Shown here: positions 35,190 through 44,750 of the stretch, in pieces
Layout: every line of letters begins with the position of its first letter
Position numbering within the stretch: the first letter of the stretch is position 1
Source of the DNA: Paenibacillus aestuarii
GTDB lineage: Bacteria; Bacillota; Bacilli; Paenibacillales; NBRC-103111
Direction of reading: 5' to 3'
Assembly: GCF_027789125.1 (NCBI RefSeq)
Contig: NZ_JAQFVF010000045.1
Coordinates: 42,024 to 106,023 of the forward strand
DNA: 64,000 bases
Notes under the pieces: generated by a model
What the model was told of the DNA's origin: nothing
The model's database searches: none
What the model saw: only the letters and a program-made list of their open reading frames with translations
Position numbers and translations under genes: made by a program

Positions 35190-36734
35190 ATGAAAAAATG
35201 GATGCTTACATCAGTGAGTGTATTATTAACAGCAGGATTTCTAACAGCATGCATGTCCATAAGCAAGTCGACTTACAGTGGAACAGATGGCGGCTCCTAT
35301 GATTCGGGAACCAAAACAGTTCAAGACGACATGAAGGAAAAGCTGGAAATCAATATCATGACGATCAGTTATGAAGGGGGAGGTTGGCCGGACCACCATC
35401 CAATGATCGATTATTTGAATAAAAAATTCAACGTCGATCTGAAGTTCCAGTGGATACCCTCGGATAATTATGATGAGAAGTTAAATGTGCTCGCTGCCTC
35501 GGGAAGTTTTCCTGATGCATTTACCACCACAGGTGGCGAATTTTTGAAGTGGCGGGACAAAGGGGTTTTCCTTGATGTCAAGCCCATGATATCCAGGTAT
35601 CCGAATTTGCTGAAAAACCTAGGCGGGGAACAGAGCCTTCAATTCATGAGTCCAAAAGGGAAATATTTCGGACTTCCCTATTATGCTATTGATACCCGTG
35701 ATTCGTTTGGCATCCGTCAGGACTGGTTAGATAAGCTCGGTCTGAAATTACCAACAACGATGGACCAATTTTACAATGTCGCAAAGTTATTTGTTACCCA
35801 AGATCCAGATGGTGACGGGAAATCCGATACAATCGGATTTTCGACATCATTGACGCCGACTAAAGACGACTTTGATCACATCGACGACATTAAGGCGGCT
35901 TTCGGTCTTGTCAACGGATGGGGATTGAAGGACGGTAAAATAATTAGTTGGCATACGCAGAACAAAGAACTTAAAGACTTTGCGTCCTTCATGCACAAAG
36001 CTTATGTCGAAGGAGTATTGGATAAAGACTTCGCTGTGAACAAAACGAAGGATCCTCAGGAAAAATATTCGGCTAATAAAGTGGGAATTATGGACGTGGT
36101 GCCCACCAACTATTATCAAACCTACGATGTGAATTTGAAAAAACTCGCTCCGAAAGCTGTGACAGCCCAGCTCCTCCCTCCGAAGGGTCCCAATGGGCAG
36201 CAAGGTACAAAAACTAGCATGGGAACGCAAAAGCTTGTTATTAATTCAAAGATCGATCCAAAAAAACAGGAACGCCTATTGAAAATGTTCGATTACTTTG
36301 TTTCAGATGAGGGCAACATCATGACCAAGAATGGAATCGAAGGCGTACATTATAAAAAAGATGGGGACAAATACAGTAAGCTTGACGCTTTTGCCGGAGA
36401 CCGTCCCTACATTATATCTACATGGCTACTGAGGCGGTTTGATCCCGATATTCAAATCAGACTTTGGGACGATCAGGAGATGGTAAACAAAGTAAACCAG
36501 TGGTTTACCAATAACGCCCCTTTCAAATGGCCGAATACATCAGTGGGCCTGGAATCTGCTACTTATAATAAGCTTGGAATTACAATTGACCAGAAATTTA
36601 TGGCCGCACTCGTTAAAGTTATTATCGGCGAACTACCTATTGATACTATTGACCAGGCAGTGGATCAATGGAAAAAAGATGGTGGCGACACGATAACCAA
36701 AGAATATAACGATGCTTATCAGAAACTGCAGTAA
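35190..36734 (+). CDS. Extracellular solute-binding lipoprotein B, tandem paralogue of A
   Basis: A 514-residue binding lipoprotein, lipobox FLTAC (Cys21 from ATG 35190). Long stretches are shared with the preceding protein (TISYEGGGWPDHHPMID; LGLKLPTT; KNGIEG; WKKDGGD). ATG 35190 with AGGGGC 8 bases upstream is preferred to the in-frame TTG at 35184. Two paralogous receptors for one permease pair suggests recognition of two related ligands, or redundancy (inference). Confidence 0.93.
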   Translation: MKKWMLTSVSVLLTAGFLTACMSISKSTYSGTDGGSYDSGTKTVQDDMKEKLEINIMTISYEGGGWPDHHPMIDYLNKKFNVDLKFQWIPSDNYDEKLNVLAASGSFPDAFTTTGGEFLKWRDKGVFLDVKPMISRYPNLLKNLGGEQSLQFMSPKGKYFGLPYYAIDTRDSFGIRQDWLDKLGLKLPTTMDQFYNVAKLFVTQDPDGDGKSDTIGFSTSLTPTKDDFDHIDDIKAAFGLVNGWGLKDGKIISWHTQNKELKDFASFMHKAYVEGVLDKDFAVNKTKDPQEKYSANKVGIMDVVPTNYYQTYDVNLKKLAPKAVTAQLLPPKGPNGQQGTKTSMGTQKLVINSKIDPKKQERLLKMFDYFVSDEGNIMTKNGIEGVHYKKDGDKYSKLDAFAGDRPYIISTWLLRRFDPDIQIRLWDDQEMVNKVNQWFTNNAPFKWPNTSVGLESATYNKLGITIDQKFMAALVKVIIGELPIDTIDQAVDQWKKDGGDTITKEYNDAYQKLQ

Positions 36735-36756
36735 GCATTCCTAGCGGAGGAACAGC

Positions 36757-37653
36757 ATGAGAAACGGATTAATCAGGGGAATTCCTTTATATTTGATGAT
36801 ATTGCCGGGATTTCTATTTTTCGTCGTTTTTAAATATATCCCTATAGGAGGTCTGGTGATCGCCTTTCAGGAATACGATCCCTTTGAGGGGTTTCTGGGC
36901 AGTCCGTGGGTAGGCTTTGCCAACTTTCAAAGGTTATTTACCGATCAGGACTTTACGAGTTTACTTCGTAATACTTTAATACTTAGCGGACTCAATCTGT
37001 TTCTGTTTTTTCCAGCACCAATTGTTTTCGCTGTATTATTGAACGAAATCAGAAGGAGCTGGTTTCGCAAAAGTGTGCAGACGATCGTTTATATGCCTCA
37101 CTTTTTGTCTTGGGTCGTTGTGGTCAGCATCACTGTACTGTTATTTTCCACCCAAGAAGGAGGGATTAACAATTTGTTGGCCGACTTAGGGTACCAAAGG
37201 GTAGAGCTGATGACCAATCCGCATTATTTTCGTGTATTGTACTTGGTGCAGAACATCTGGAAGGAATCCGGATGGAATGCGATTATTTTCTTAGCTGCTT
37301 TGGCGGCCGTTGATCCGACGCTGTATGAGGCAGCAGTAGTGGATGGGGCAAACCGTTGGCGCCAAATGTGGCACATTACTTTACCTGCGTTGAAAACAAC
37401 AATTGTCATCCTATTCATTCTCCGGCTCGGACAAGTAATGGAATTGGGTTTTGAGCATATTCTGCTGTTGCAAAATCCTGTCAACATGAGCGTATCCGAC
37501 GTATTCGACACCTACGTATACCGAAATGGAGTGCTGCAGGGGGATTTTAGCTATTCCACAACTGTGGGCGTTTTTAAGTCAGCCGTTGGTTTAGTGCTCA
37601 TTATTCTGGCCAACCGGTTGGCAAAAGTATTTGGGCAGGAAGGAGTGTACTAA
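36757..37653 (+). CDS. CUT1 permease, LplB type
   Basis: A 298-residue permease with six TM segments beginning GIPLYLMILPGFLFFVVFKYI. The EAA loop YEAAVVDGANRWRQMWHITLPAL is intact. RBS GCGGAGGAACAGC; the gene is 22 bases after lipoprotein B. The homologous pair at 31051-31734 is decayed, so this pair is the working importer of the locus. Confidence 0.93.
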   Translation: MRNGLIRGIPLYLMILPGFLFFVVFKYIPIGGLVIAFQEYDPFEGFLGSPWVGFANFQRLFTDQDFTSLLRNTLILSGLNLFLFFPAPIVFAVLLNEIRRSWFRKSVQTIVYMPHFLSWVVVVSITVLLFSTQEGGINNLLADLGYQRVELMTNPHYFRVLYLVQNIWKESGWNAIIFLAALAAVDPTLYEAAVVDGANRWRQMWHITLPALKTTIVILFILRLGQVMELGFEHILLLQNPVNMSVSDVFDTYVYRNGVLQGDFSYSTTVGVFKSAVGLVLIILANRLAKVFGQEGVY

Positions 37654-37654
37654 C

Positions 37655-38524
37655 ATGAGAAGATTTGATGCACGAGGAAACAGCGTGACATTCACTTGGT
37701 TTACATGTGGTCTCTTGCTGGTATGCCTGTTCTCGGTGCTCTTTCCCTTTTTGTATGTGATCATGACATCCTTTGCACCGCAAGAAGAGATTTTGACCCG
37801 AGGATTTTTTCTTATTCCGCATCATTGGACCATTAACGCTTACAGATACCTCATGCATAATGTTAATTTCTTACATTCGTTCTACAACGCCGCTTACATT
37901 ACGATCGCGGGTACTCTGATAAACATGGTACTAACGTCGTTCATGGCATATGGGCTTTCCAAATCGTGGCTAAAGGGGCGCAAAATCCTTAATTTCATGG
38001 TTCTTTTTACCATGCTTTTTGGCGGGGGCATTATTCCTACTTACCTGATCGTTAAAAGTCTGCATCTTGTAAACAGTTATTGGGCGTTGTTCCTGACCGG
38101 AGCAATCGCTCCATTTCACCTTATCGTCTTACGCAGCTTCTTTCAGACGATTCCGCTCGAGCTGGAGGAATCCGCGCGGATTGACGGGTGTGGCGAACTC
38201 CGGTTGTTTTACCGGATCATCCTTCCGCTTTCACTTCCAGCCATCGCCACGTTCACCTTATTTTATGCGGTTCAAAACTGGAACTCTTATTTTAACGCGA
38301 TATTGTATCTGAACGATTCAAGCAAATGGCCTTTGCAGGTGTATCTGCGACAACTGCTGAATCAGTCCGACGGAAGTGTGGAAAGTGCTGCGGATGCGTT
38401 ACAGTTTACCCCAGCGGTAAGGATGGCTGCAGTTGTTCTAACTGCTGCACCGCTACTGATGGTGTACCCATTTTTACAGAAATATTTCAACAAAGGGATG
38501 CTCATGGGTTCTGTAAAAGGATAA
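37655..38524 (+). CDS. CUT1 permease, LplC type
   Basis: A 289-residue permease. EAA loop LEESARIDGCGELRLFYRIILPL and C-terminus LQKYFNKGMLMGSVKG are typical. ATG 37655, a base after the previous stop, follows AAGGAGTGTACTAAC; the frame is open upstream from TTG 37631, but that would overlap the previous gene. Confidence 0.92.
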   Translation: MRRFDARGNSVTFTWFTCGLLLVCLFSVLFPFLYVIMTSFAPQEEILTRGFFLIPHHWTINAYRYLMHNVNFLHSFYNAAYITIAGTLINMVLTSFMAYGLSKSWLKGRKILNFMVLFTMLFGGGIIPTYLIVKSLHLVNSYWALFLTGAIAPFHLIVLRSFFQTIPLELEESARIDGCGELRLFYRIILPLSLPAIATFTLFYAVQNWNSYFNAILYLNDSSKWPLQVYLRQLLNQSDGSVESAADALQFTPAVRMAAVVLTAAPLLMVYPFLQKYFNKGMLMGSVKG

Positions 38525-38557
38525 TTCCAGAGTAGGAGATAATGGGGAGGATGAAAA

Positions 38558-39880
38558 GTGAGAAATGTGATCATGATTGCTACCGATCAGCAGAAGGTAA
38601 GCGCTATGGGCTGTGTAGATGCAAGCTACCGGACACCGCAACTTGATAGACTAGCCGAACGCAGCGTGCGGTTTACAGGTGTCATCAGCACTTCTGCGCA
38701 GTGTTCGCCTTCCCGTGCAAGTTGGATGACTGGTAAATACCCGCATCAGGTTGGAGTAAACCAAATCGGTCATGTCCTTGATCCGAGGGAATGGGGAATT
38801 GCCAAGGAGTTTAACCATGCAGGGTATGAAACCGCTTATTTCGGAAAGTGGCACCTTGGGTTATCCGCTTCAGCCCACGACTTTCAAATTACGCACTATC
38901 GCACGGATGAATTGGAGCTTGGAGGAGCGAATACCGATCCGAGATTTCTTAGCAATAAAGATGCGGTTACGACAGCTATGGCTTTGAATTATTTGGAGGA
39001 CTACCAGGGAGACAAACCTTTCTTTTTAAAAGTATGCTGGCACATGCCACATCCTAACGCGCCGATAGATCAACCCTTCGAACTGATCGAGCGTTACGCG
39101 GAACAATTTCAACTAGCTGACATGCCGATCCCGGACAGTTTTTTGCGGGATAACTTGGCAGGCAAACCGGTATTTCAGCGGGAACGTTCCGAGACAGGGG
39201 AGTCGTTGTTGACAGAGGAGCTTGTCCGTCGGGATGCCCAGCGTTACCGGACGATGCTCTCACTCATGGATTGGAATCTAGGCCGCTTAATCGCGAAGCT
39301 GGAGGCAAAGGGCCTGCTGGTCAACACCGCCATCCTATTTACAAGTGATCATGGGGATATGCAGGGAGCACACCGGCTGAGGCTAAAAGGGGTGCTTCCA
39401 TATAAGGAATTGTACAATGTACCGCTTATTCTGTATGTACCTGGGGTGTCCCCTTCACGAAAGGTGATTCCCGATCTTGTTTCCAGCGCGGCTGTCCCTG
39501 GTACGCTGCTTGCTGCCGCCGGCCTTGAGGTGCCTGCTGAATTTGAAGGCGGTTCCCTGCTTCCGCACCTGAACCTAGTCGCTCCTCCCGTCCAAGAGCA
39601 TGTATTTTTCGAGCATTACAAAGCTTATTGGGGGTACCATCCGATGCGTGGCGTGCAAACACCAGACTGGAAGTATGTATACTACTATGAAGACGATATG
39701 GAGGAAATGTACGATTTGAGGCAAGATCCTGACGAGCTTGTCAATGTGGCCGGGGAGCTCGAGGCGGAAACGGCACGCCTGCAATTGCGGCAGCAGGTGG
39801 ACGACTGGTGGGATGCAACGGGAGGTTTATCAAGGCCTGCCATTGAGGATCTGAACAGCACTTGGGGGAAAAATGGGTAA
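38558..39880 (+). CDS. S1-family sulfatase 2
   Basis: A 440-residue sulfatase. N-terminal NVIMIATDQQKVSAMGC (metal-binding), formylglycine motif SAQCSPSR (Cys49), YFGKWHLG with the substrate-site Lys/His, and ILFTSDHGDMQGAHRLRLKG. GTG start after GGGGAGGATG. Lies 33 bases after the permease, in one transcript. No signal peptide. Confidence 0.93.
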   Translation: MRNVIMIATDQQKVSAMGCVDASYRTPQLDRLAERSVRFTGVISTSAQCSPSRASWMTGKYPHQVGVNQIGHVLDPREWGIAKEFNHAGYETAYFGKWHLGLSASAHDFQITHYRTDELELGGANTDPRFLSNKDAVTTAMALNYLEDYQGDKPFFLKVCWHMPHPNAPIDQPFELIERYAEQFQLADMPIPDSFLRDNLAGKPVFQRERSETGESLLTEELVRRDAQRYRTMLSLMDWNLGRLIAKLEAKGLLVNTAILFTSDHGDMQGAHRLRLKGVLPYKELYNVPLILYVPGVSPSRKVIPDLVSSAAVPGTLLAAAGLEVPAEFEGGSLLPHLNLVAPPVQEHVFFEHYKAYWGYHPMRGVQTPDWKYVYYYEDDMEEMYDLRQDPDELVNVAGELEAETARLQLRQQVDDWWDATGGLSRPAIEDLNSTWGKNG

Positions 39881-39893
39881 ACAAGGAGTTCAA

Positions 39894-39921
39894 GAATGAA
39901 ACCATTGATGTTGGGCGTATG
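39894..39921 (+). CDS. Possible 8-codon leader peptide coupled to sulfatase 3
   Basis: AAGGAG (39885-39890) is correctly spaced for ATG 39895, which encodes MKPLMLGV and stops at TGA 39919-21 region, overlapping the preferred start of sulfatase 3 (ATGA). This suggests translational coupling. A tiny ORF, so evidence is limited to the ribosome site and overlap. Confidence 0.35.
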
Positions 39922-41370
39922 AACGAAAGGAAAATGAATATTATCTTGCTTATGACCGACCAGCATAGGTTGGATCATGTTAGTTACCATGGGTACGGAC
40001 GCATGTCGACGCCAAATATTGATCGAATCGCAGAAAGTGTCGGCTTTACAAATTGCGTGTCCGTCAATCCGGTCTGTACTCCTGCTCGTGCAGCTTTGCT
40101 GACCGGAAAGTACACGCACCAGATCGGGATGGTGGCCATGTCCGGAGATTTGTCACTGCAGCACCCCACCTATCCTCGCGCATTGCAGGCACATGGGTAT
40201 AAGACATATGGTATCGGCAAGTTTCATTGGCTACAAGGGTGGAAATTTGGTTCTCCCATCGGGAAGGGACATCCTTTGATAGAAATTAAAAATGACATTC
40301 GCCAATTCGGCTTCGATGAAGTATGGGAAGTGTCGGGCAAACAACTCGTCAGTCGCAATTATTGCGATTACGCCGAGCACTTAGATCGGCAGGGATTATT
40401 GGAGGAATACCGAAAGTTCAATGATCGTAATACGAAAAACACCAACGATGCAGAAACCCAACGTTTTACAGCAGAATCGTTCCCATTCGGTGAACACAAT
40501 TATATGGATATCGTTATTGGCAATAAAATCGTCGAAGCGATTGAACGAAGACCCAAGGAAAGTCCGTTTTTTCTGTTCGGTTCGTTTGTCGGACCGCATC
40601 CTCCTTACGACCCTCCGCAATCGTACTTAGACAGAGTGCCTTACGAAGAAATCGACGATTTTTTACCCGGACCAAAAGGTCCTCTATCGAAGGAAACCAA
40701 GAAGCATCTATATAAGCTTCGACAGGCTTACAAAGCGATGATCACCATCATCGACGAGCAAGTCGGACGGATTTTAACCAAACTGGAGGAGGAAGGGATA
40801 TTGGACGATACGGTCCTTCTGTTCACGGCTGATCACGGCGAAATGATGGGCGATCACGGACGTGCACAGAAGCAGTCTCCATATCATGCTTCTGCCATAG
40901 TGCCTGCGGCTATCCGTCATCCCAGTTATTTGCACGGGGAGCGGAATTCCGCTCCCATGGAGTTAACCGACTTTACCGCTACAATCCTCGATTTGGCAGG
41001 CCTTGACCCTACAGAGGCTCTCAGTAAGGATTGGCCCGCTTTTCATGACCGTGTGCCTTGCCGGTCGCTTCTACCAATCGTTGCAGGTAAAGTCGAGAGG
41101 GTGCGTGATTATGCTTTTTCTGAATGCCAGGGGCAGTGGCAGATGATCCAATCGGAACGCTGGAAATATGTTCGGCACTTGCAGTATGAAGATCCGGACA
41201 AGGTTCCTGAACAACTCTATGATCTAATGAACGACCCGGATGAACTTCATAATTTAATAGATCACCCCGCCTATTCGGACGCTGCGGAATGGTGCCGTAA
41301 GAGACGAGATTTCGTTCTCGATCAAACGCCAGCGGCCCAGCTGCGATGGGCTCCTGTTATCGGGGAATAG
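39919..41370 (+). CDS. S1-family sulfatase 3
   Basis: About 483 residues. IILLMTDQHRLDHVSYHG (metal-binding), NPVCTPAR formylglycine motif (Cys53 from this start; CxPAR instead of CxPSR), YGIGKFHW, LLFTADHGEMMGDHGRAQK. The longest frame starts at TTG 39862, overlapping sulfatase 2, so I prefer ATG 39919, which overlaps the stop of an 8-codon leader ORF; ATG 39934 is another option. Confidence 0.9.
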   Translation: MNERKMNIILLMTDQHRLDHVSYHGYGRMSTPNIDRIAESVGFTNCVSVNPVCTPARAALLTGKYTHQIGMVAMSGDLSLQHPTYPRALQAHGYKTYGIGKFHWLQGWKFGSPIGKGHPLIEIKNDIRQFGFDEVWEVSGKQLVSRNYCDYAEHLDRQGLLEEYRKFNDRNTKNTNDAETQRFTAESFPFGEHNYMDIVIGNKIVEAIERRPKESPFFLFGSFVGPHPPYDPPQSYLDRVPYEEIDDFLPGPKGPLSKETKKHLYKLRQAYKAMITIIDEQVGRILTKLEEEGILDDTVLLFTADHGEMMGDHGRAQKQSPYHASAIVPAAIRHPSYLHGERNSAPMELTDFTATILDLAGLDPTEALSKDWPAFHDRVPCRSLLPIVAGKVERVRDYAFSECQGQWQMIQSERWKYVRHLQYEDPDKVPEQLYDLMNDPDELHNLIDHPAYSDAAEWCRKRRDFVLDQTPAAQLRWAPVIGE

Positions 41371-41400
41371 CTTTTATTTTAAACGAGAGGATGAAATTTT

Positions 41401-42861
41401 TTGCGTATTTTATTACTCGATTTAGATTCAACAAGCCCGGATCATTTAGGATGCTATGGGTATCATCGTAACACTTCGCCTAACATTGACCAAATTGCTG
41501 CCGAAGGCGTAAGATTTGAACGTTACTATACAACCGACGCTCCCTGTGCTCCATCACGCGCGGCACTAATGTCAGGAAGGTTTGGCATTCACAACGGTAT
41601 CGTCGGTCACGGAGGTACGGCGGCCGACATGAGGCGTGAAGGAAAGACAAGGCTGTTTAAGGATACTCTTGCTAAAGAAAGCTTGCCTGCCTTTCTCCGT
41701 TCCGCCGGGTTAAAAACTGTGTTGTTTAGCCCCTTTGGGGAGCGTCATTCGCAATGGACGTTCTATGCCGGATTCTCTGAGATTCACAATTCCGGAAAGA
41801 GCGGCATGGAGTCTGCAGAAGAGGTAACGCCGGGTGTATTGAAATGGATTGAAAACAACGCTAAGGACGATAATTGGTTCATGTACATCAACTATTGGGA
41901 TCCACATACACCTTACCGCGCACCCGAGGAGTTTGGAAATCCGTTTAGCGAGGAACCGCTACCGGAATGGCTAACCGAAGAAGTATTGGAGCGGCATAAG
42001 CAAAAAGTCGGACCGCATAGCGTCCATGAAATCAATATGTTTAACAACCGTACATCGCCTAATTACCCAAGGTATCCCGGAGAGATTCTCGATATGGATG
42101 GGCTGCGAAAAATGATCGACGGCTATGATACGGGCATTCGTTATTTAGACACACATATCGGGAAATTACTCGACGCGCTGAATAAGCAGGGAGTTATGGA
42201 TGACCTAGTGGTCATAATTACGGCTGATCATGGAGAAAATCAGGGGCATTTGGGTATCTACGGTGAGCATGGAACTGCCGACCAAGGGACTTGCCGTATT
42301 CCTATGATTATCCGCTGGCCGGGCATTACGGGTAGTCGTGTAGACAACGGATTACATTATCATCTGGATCTGCTGCCTACACTTGCCGAAATGCTTGAAA
42401 AGCCGGTAGCTCCAAGCTGGGATGGAAGAAGTTATGCTTCATCTTTACAAAATGGAAATGACTGCGGTCATGATTATCTAGTCATTTCGCAATGCGCCCA
42501 TGTATGCCAGCGTAGTGTGCGATTCGGCGATTGGCTCTACATTCGTACTTATCACGACGGTTATCATCTTTTCCCACAGGAAATGCTCTACCATCTCAAG
42601 AATGACCCCTACGAACAAGAGGATGTGGCCTTGCAGAATCCTAATGTTTGCAGGGATGCGGTGTATTTATTGAATCAATGGCATGATGAAATGATGATGA
42701 CTATGCCGTACGATACCGACCCATTGTGGACGGTAATGAAAGAAGGCGGACCTTTTCATGCCAAGGGGCATTTAAAGGATTACATTGTGCATTTGGAGAA
42801 TACCGGACGTGGAGATGCGATACCAGAACTGAAACGCCGACACCCGAGGGAGTTCGTTTAA
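41401..42861 (+). CDS. S1-family sulfatase 4
   Basis: A 486-residue sulfatase. ILLLDLDSTSPDHLGCYG (metal-binding Asp pair), formylglycine motif DAPCAPSR (Cys49), and VIITADHGENQGHLGIYGEHG. TTG start after AGAGGATGAAATTTT. No signal peptide. Its N-terminal motif (DLDSTSPDHLG) differs from the TDQ type of its neighbours, so it belongs to another S1 subgroup and should act on a different sulfate ester. Confidence 0.92.
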   Translation: MRILLLDLDSTSPDHLGCYGYHRNTSPNIDQIAAEGVRFERYYTTDAPCAPSRAALMSGRFGIHNGIVGHGGTAADMRREGKTRLFKDTLAKESLPAFLRSAGLKTVLFSPFGERHSQWTFYAGFSEIHNSGKSGMESAEEVTPGVLKWIENNAKDDNWFMYINYWDPHTPYRAPEEFGNPFSEEPLPEWLTEEVLERHKQKVGPHSVHEINMFNNRTSPNYPRYPGEILDMDGLRKMIDGYDTGIRYLDTHIGKLLDALNKQGVMDDLVVIITADHGENQGHLGIYGEHGTADQGTCRIPMIIRWPGITGSRVDNGLHYHLDLLPTLAEMLEKPVAPSWDGRSYASSLQNGNDCGHDYLVISQCAHVCQRSVRFGDWLYIRTYHDGYHLFPQEMLYHLKNDPYEQEDVALQNPNVCRDAVYLLNQWHDEMMMTMPYDTDPLWTVMKEGGPFHAKGHLKDYIVHLENTGRGDAIPELKRRHPREFV

Positions 42862-42865
42862 GACG

Positions 42866-44272
42866 ATGAAACGACCAAACATTCTCATCTTGTACACGGA
42901 TCAGCAGCGGTGGGATGCACTCGGAGTCAACGGTAATTCCGATATTCAGACGCCCTATTTGGATCAGTTAGCAAAGGAAGGCATCAATTTTGACCATTAT
43001 TTTGTACAAAATCCTGTCTGTATGCCGAGTAGAGCCAGCTTTCTTACCGGACAATACCCATCTGCTTTAGGGCTAAGCGAGATGGGGATACCTGTTCCCA
43101 CAAACACGGTTACACTGCCCCAAATGCTAAAACCATATGGCTATATATCTGCTAATATAGGGAAGCTGCATTTTTTGCCTCATGCCAACCGGGATCATCG
43201 AAACCCTCATCCTGCATATGGTTTCGATCACTTGGAAATATCCGATGAGCCGGGTTGTTATGAGGATGCCTACCGGGCATGGGTACGAAGAAAAGCCCGA
43301 GGGGAGGAGGAGGATGTAGTCAGCATTGGACTGCCTCCTGCCGCGAAAATCTGGAATGATGCCATGGGGATTCAGGACCGGGTCATTCATCCAGACGAAC
43401 GTTTTCCCAAGAGGGCGATACCGTTTCCAGGCCCTGACGATCTTACTCATACCGCGTTTGTAGCCGAACAAACGATGGAATTTATCAGTCAGAATATGGG
43501 GCAATCCTGGCTCTGCATTTCAGGTTTTTACTCTCCACATAGTCCTTGGGTTGTTCCTCGTCGTTTTCTGGATCAATATGAGCCTTCCAGTTTCATAATG
43601 CCGAATTTCCCTCCTGATTTGGAGAAAAAAAGGCAAGGAAAGCCTGATTTTACGGATGATACACTAAGAGCTGCACGCCATGGTTACTATTCCATGGTCA
43701 GCGAGGTGGATCACCACATTGGTCGCATACTGAGTCTCTTGGAATCCAAGGGGTTAAAGAACGATACGATTGTCATTTTTACTTCCGATCATGGGGAATG
43801 GCTGGGAGAACATTTGAAGTACGGAAAGGGCTTCCCGGGACTCGATAGTGTAAGCCGTGTACCTTTGATCATACGCTGGGGCGAAGATACTCAATCTGCT
43901 GGACGGACAATCCCGGATATTATAGAAGCGGTTGATGTCCTTCCGACGTTGTTGGAAATGGCGGGAGTGCAAATTCCTGGTTCCTTACAGGGGAAGTCGT
44001 TGCTTCCCTTCTTCGAAGGGAAAGTACATCCGCGTCGTGATAGCGCACTTACCGAGCATAAGGGTTGGAAAAGTTTGCGTACTGCCGAAAACCGTTATGT
44101 GTTGAAAGAAGATGGGGAAGAGATGCTGTTCAACATCACGGAAGATCCCCACGAATATGTTAATGTTGCACATGAATTCAAATATGCACAACAGCTGTCA
44201 GACATGCGCAAATTACTACTAGGTCGCCTTCTTGACAGAGAACGGTCTCTTCCGCGCACATGGGTCTATTAG
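42866..44272 (+). CDS. S1-family sulfatase 5
   Basis: A 468-residue sulfatase starting 4 bases after sulfatase 4. NILILYTDQQRWDALGVNG, formylglycine motif NPVCMPSR (Cys52), IGKLHFLPHANRD, and VIFTSDHGEWLGEHLKYGKG. Of the TDQ/choline-sulfatase-like kind, as are sulfatases 2 and 3. Ends the operon; no T-rich terminator seen within 70 bases, and the following DNA is IS remains. Confidence 0.93.
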   Translation: MKRPNILILYTDQQRWDALGVNGNSDIQTPYLDQLAKEGINFDHYFVQNPVCMPSRASFLTGQYPSALGLSEMGIPVPTNTVTLPQMLKPYGYISANIGKLHFLPHANRDHRNPHPAYGFDHLEISDEPGCYEDAYRAWVRRKARGEEEDVVSIGLPPAAKIWNDAMGIQDRVIHPDERFPKRAIPFPGPDDLTHTAFVAEQTMEFISQNMGQSWLCISGFYSPHSPWVVPRRFLDQYEPSSFIMPNFPPDLEKKRQGKPDFTDDTLRAARHGYYSMVSEVDHHIGRILSLLESKGLKNDTIVIFTSDHGEWLGEHLKYGKGFPGLDSVSRVPLIIRWGEDTQSAGRTIPDIIEAVDVLPTLLEMAGVQIPGSLQGKSLLPFFEGKVHPRRDSALTEHKGWKSLRTAENRYVLKEDGEEMLFNITEDPHEYVNVAHEFKYAQQLSDMRKLLLGRLLDRERSLPRTWVY

Positions 44273-44352
44273 GTATCCGAATTGGTTCTAGTGCAATGAC
44301 GAAATCGTATGGTAACATAGACAAAAACAAGGGAAAGTAAAGGAACCATTAG

Positions 44353-44543
44353 ATGAAGTCAGTAACAAATCTATTCAAATGGAAACATTTGATGTTGAAA
44401 TCATATTGCTAACGGTGAGATGGTATCTTCAATATCGTTTAAGTTATCGGGACTTGGTAGAAATGATGGTCCGAACGACGTTTCTCGATTTCTCTTACAA
44501 CAATAATGAGATGGTACATCAATTTGCTCCTTTCCTGAAATAG
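44353..44543 (+). mobile_element. Fragment of an IS6-family transposase
   Basis: After one frame change, the sequence encodes FDVEIILLTVRWYLQYRLSY followed by RDLVEMMVR, the conserved N-terminal segment of IS6/IS26/IS240-type transposases (F..EIIL..VRWYLRY.LSYRDLVEMM.ERG). It degrades after that, and the DDE domain is absent. It lies between the sulfatase operon and the truncated FGE gene. Confidence 0.85.
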
Positions 44544-44750
44544 CAAAAAAAGTTCGTCCTCATCTACGTTAATGCTCATGATGATTACGATTGTTGTGAT
44601 CCTGACAACCCCAATTCAGCCGTTATTCGTCATCTTGTTCGGATAATGATATTCCCTGTCAGCCCGGTTAAGGTTATAATCAATTTATTCCGATTATTTC
44701 CATGTGATTTATATGGTATAAGATAGGATTTAAAAAAGGGAAGAGAAGAC

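Noticed and set aside
44560..44650. Short hydrophobic frame (MLMMITIVVILTTPIQPLFV) read as an ABC-2 permease fragment
   Set aside because: Only 24 codons with no ribosome site; similarity is too short to support.
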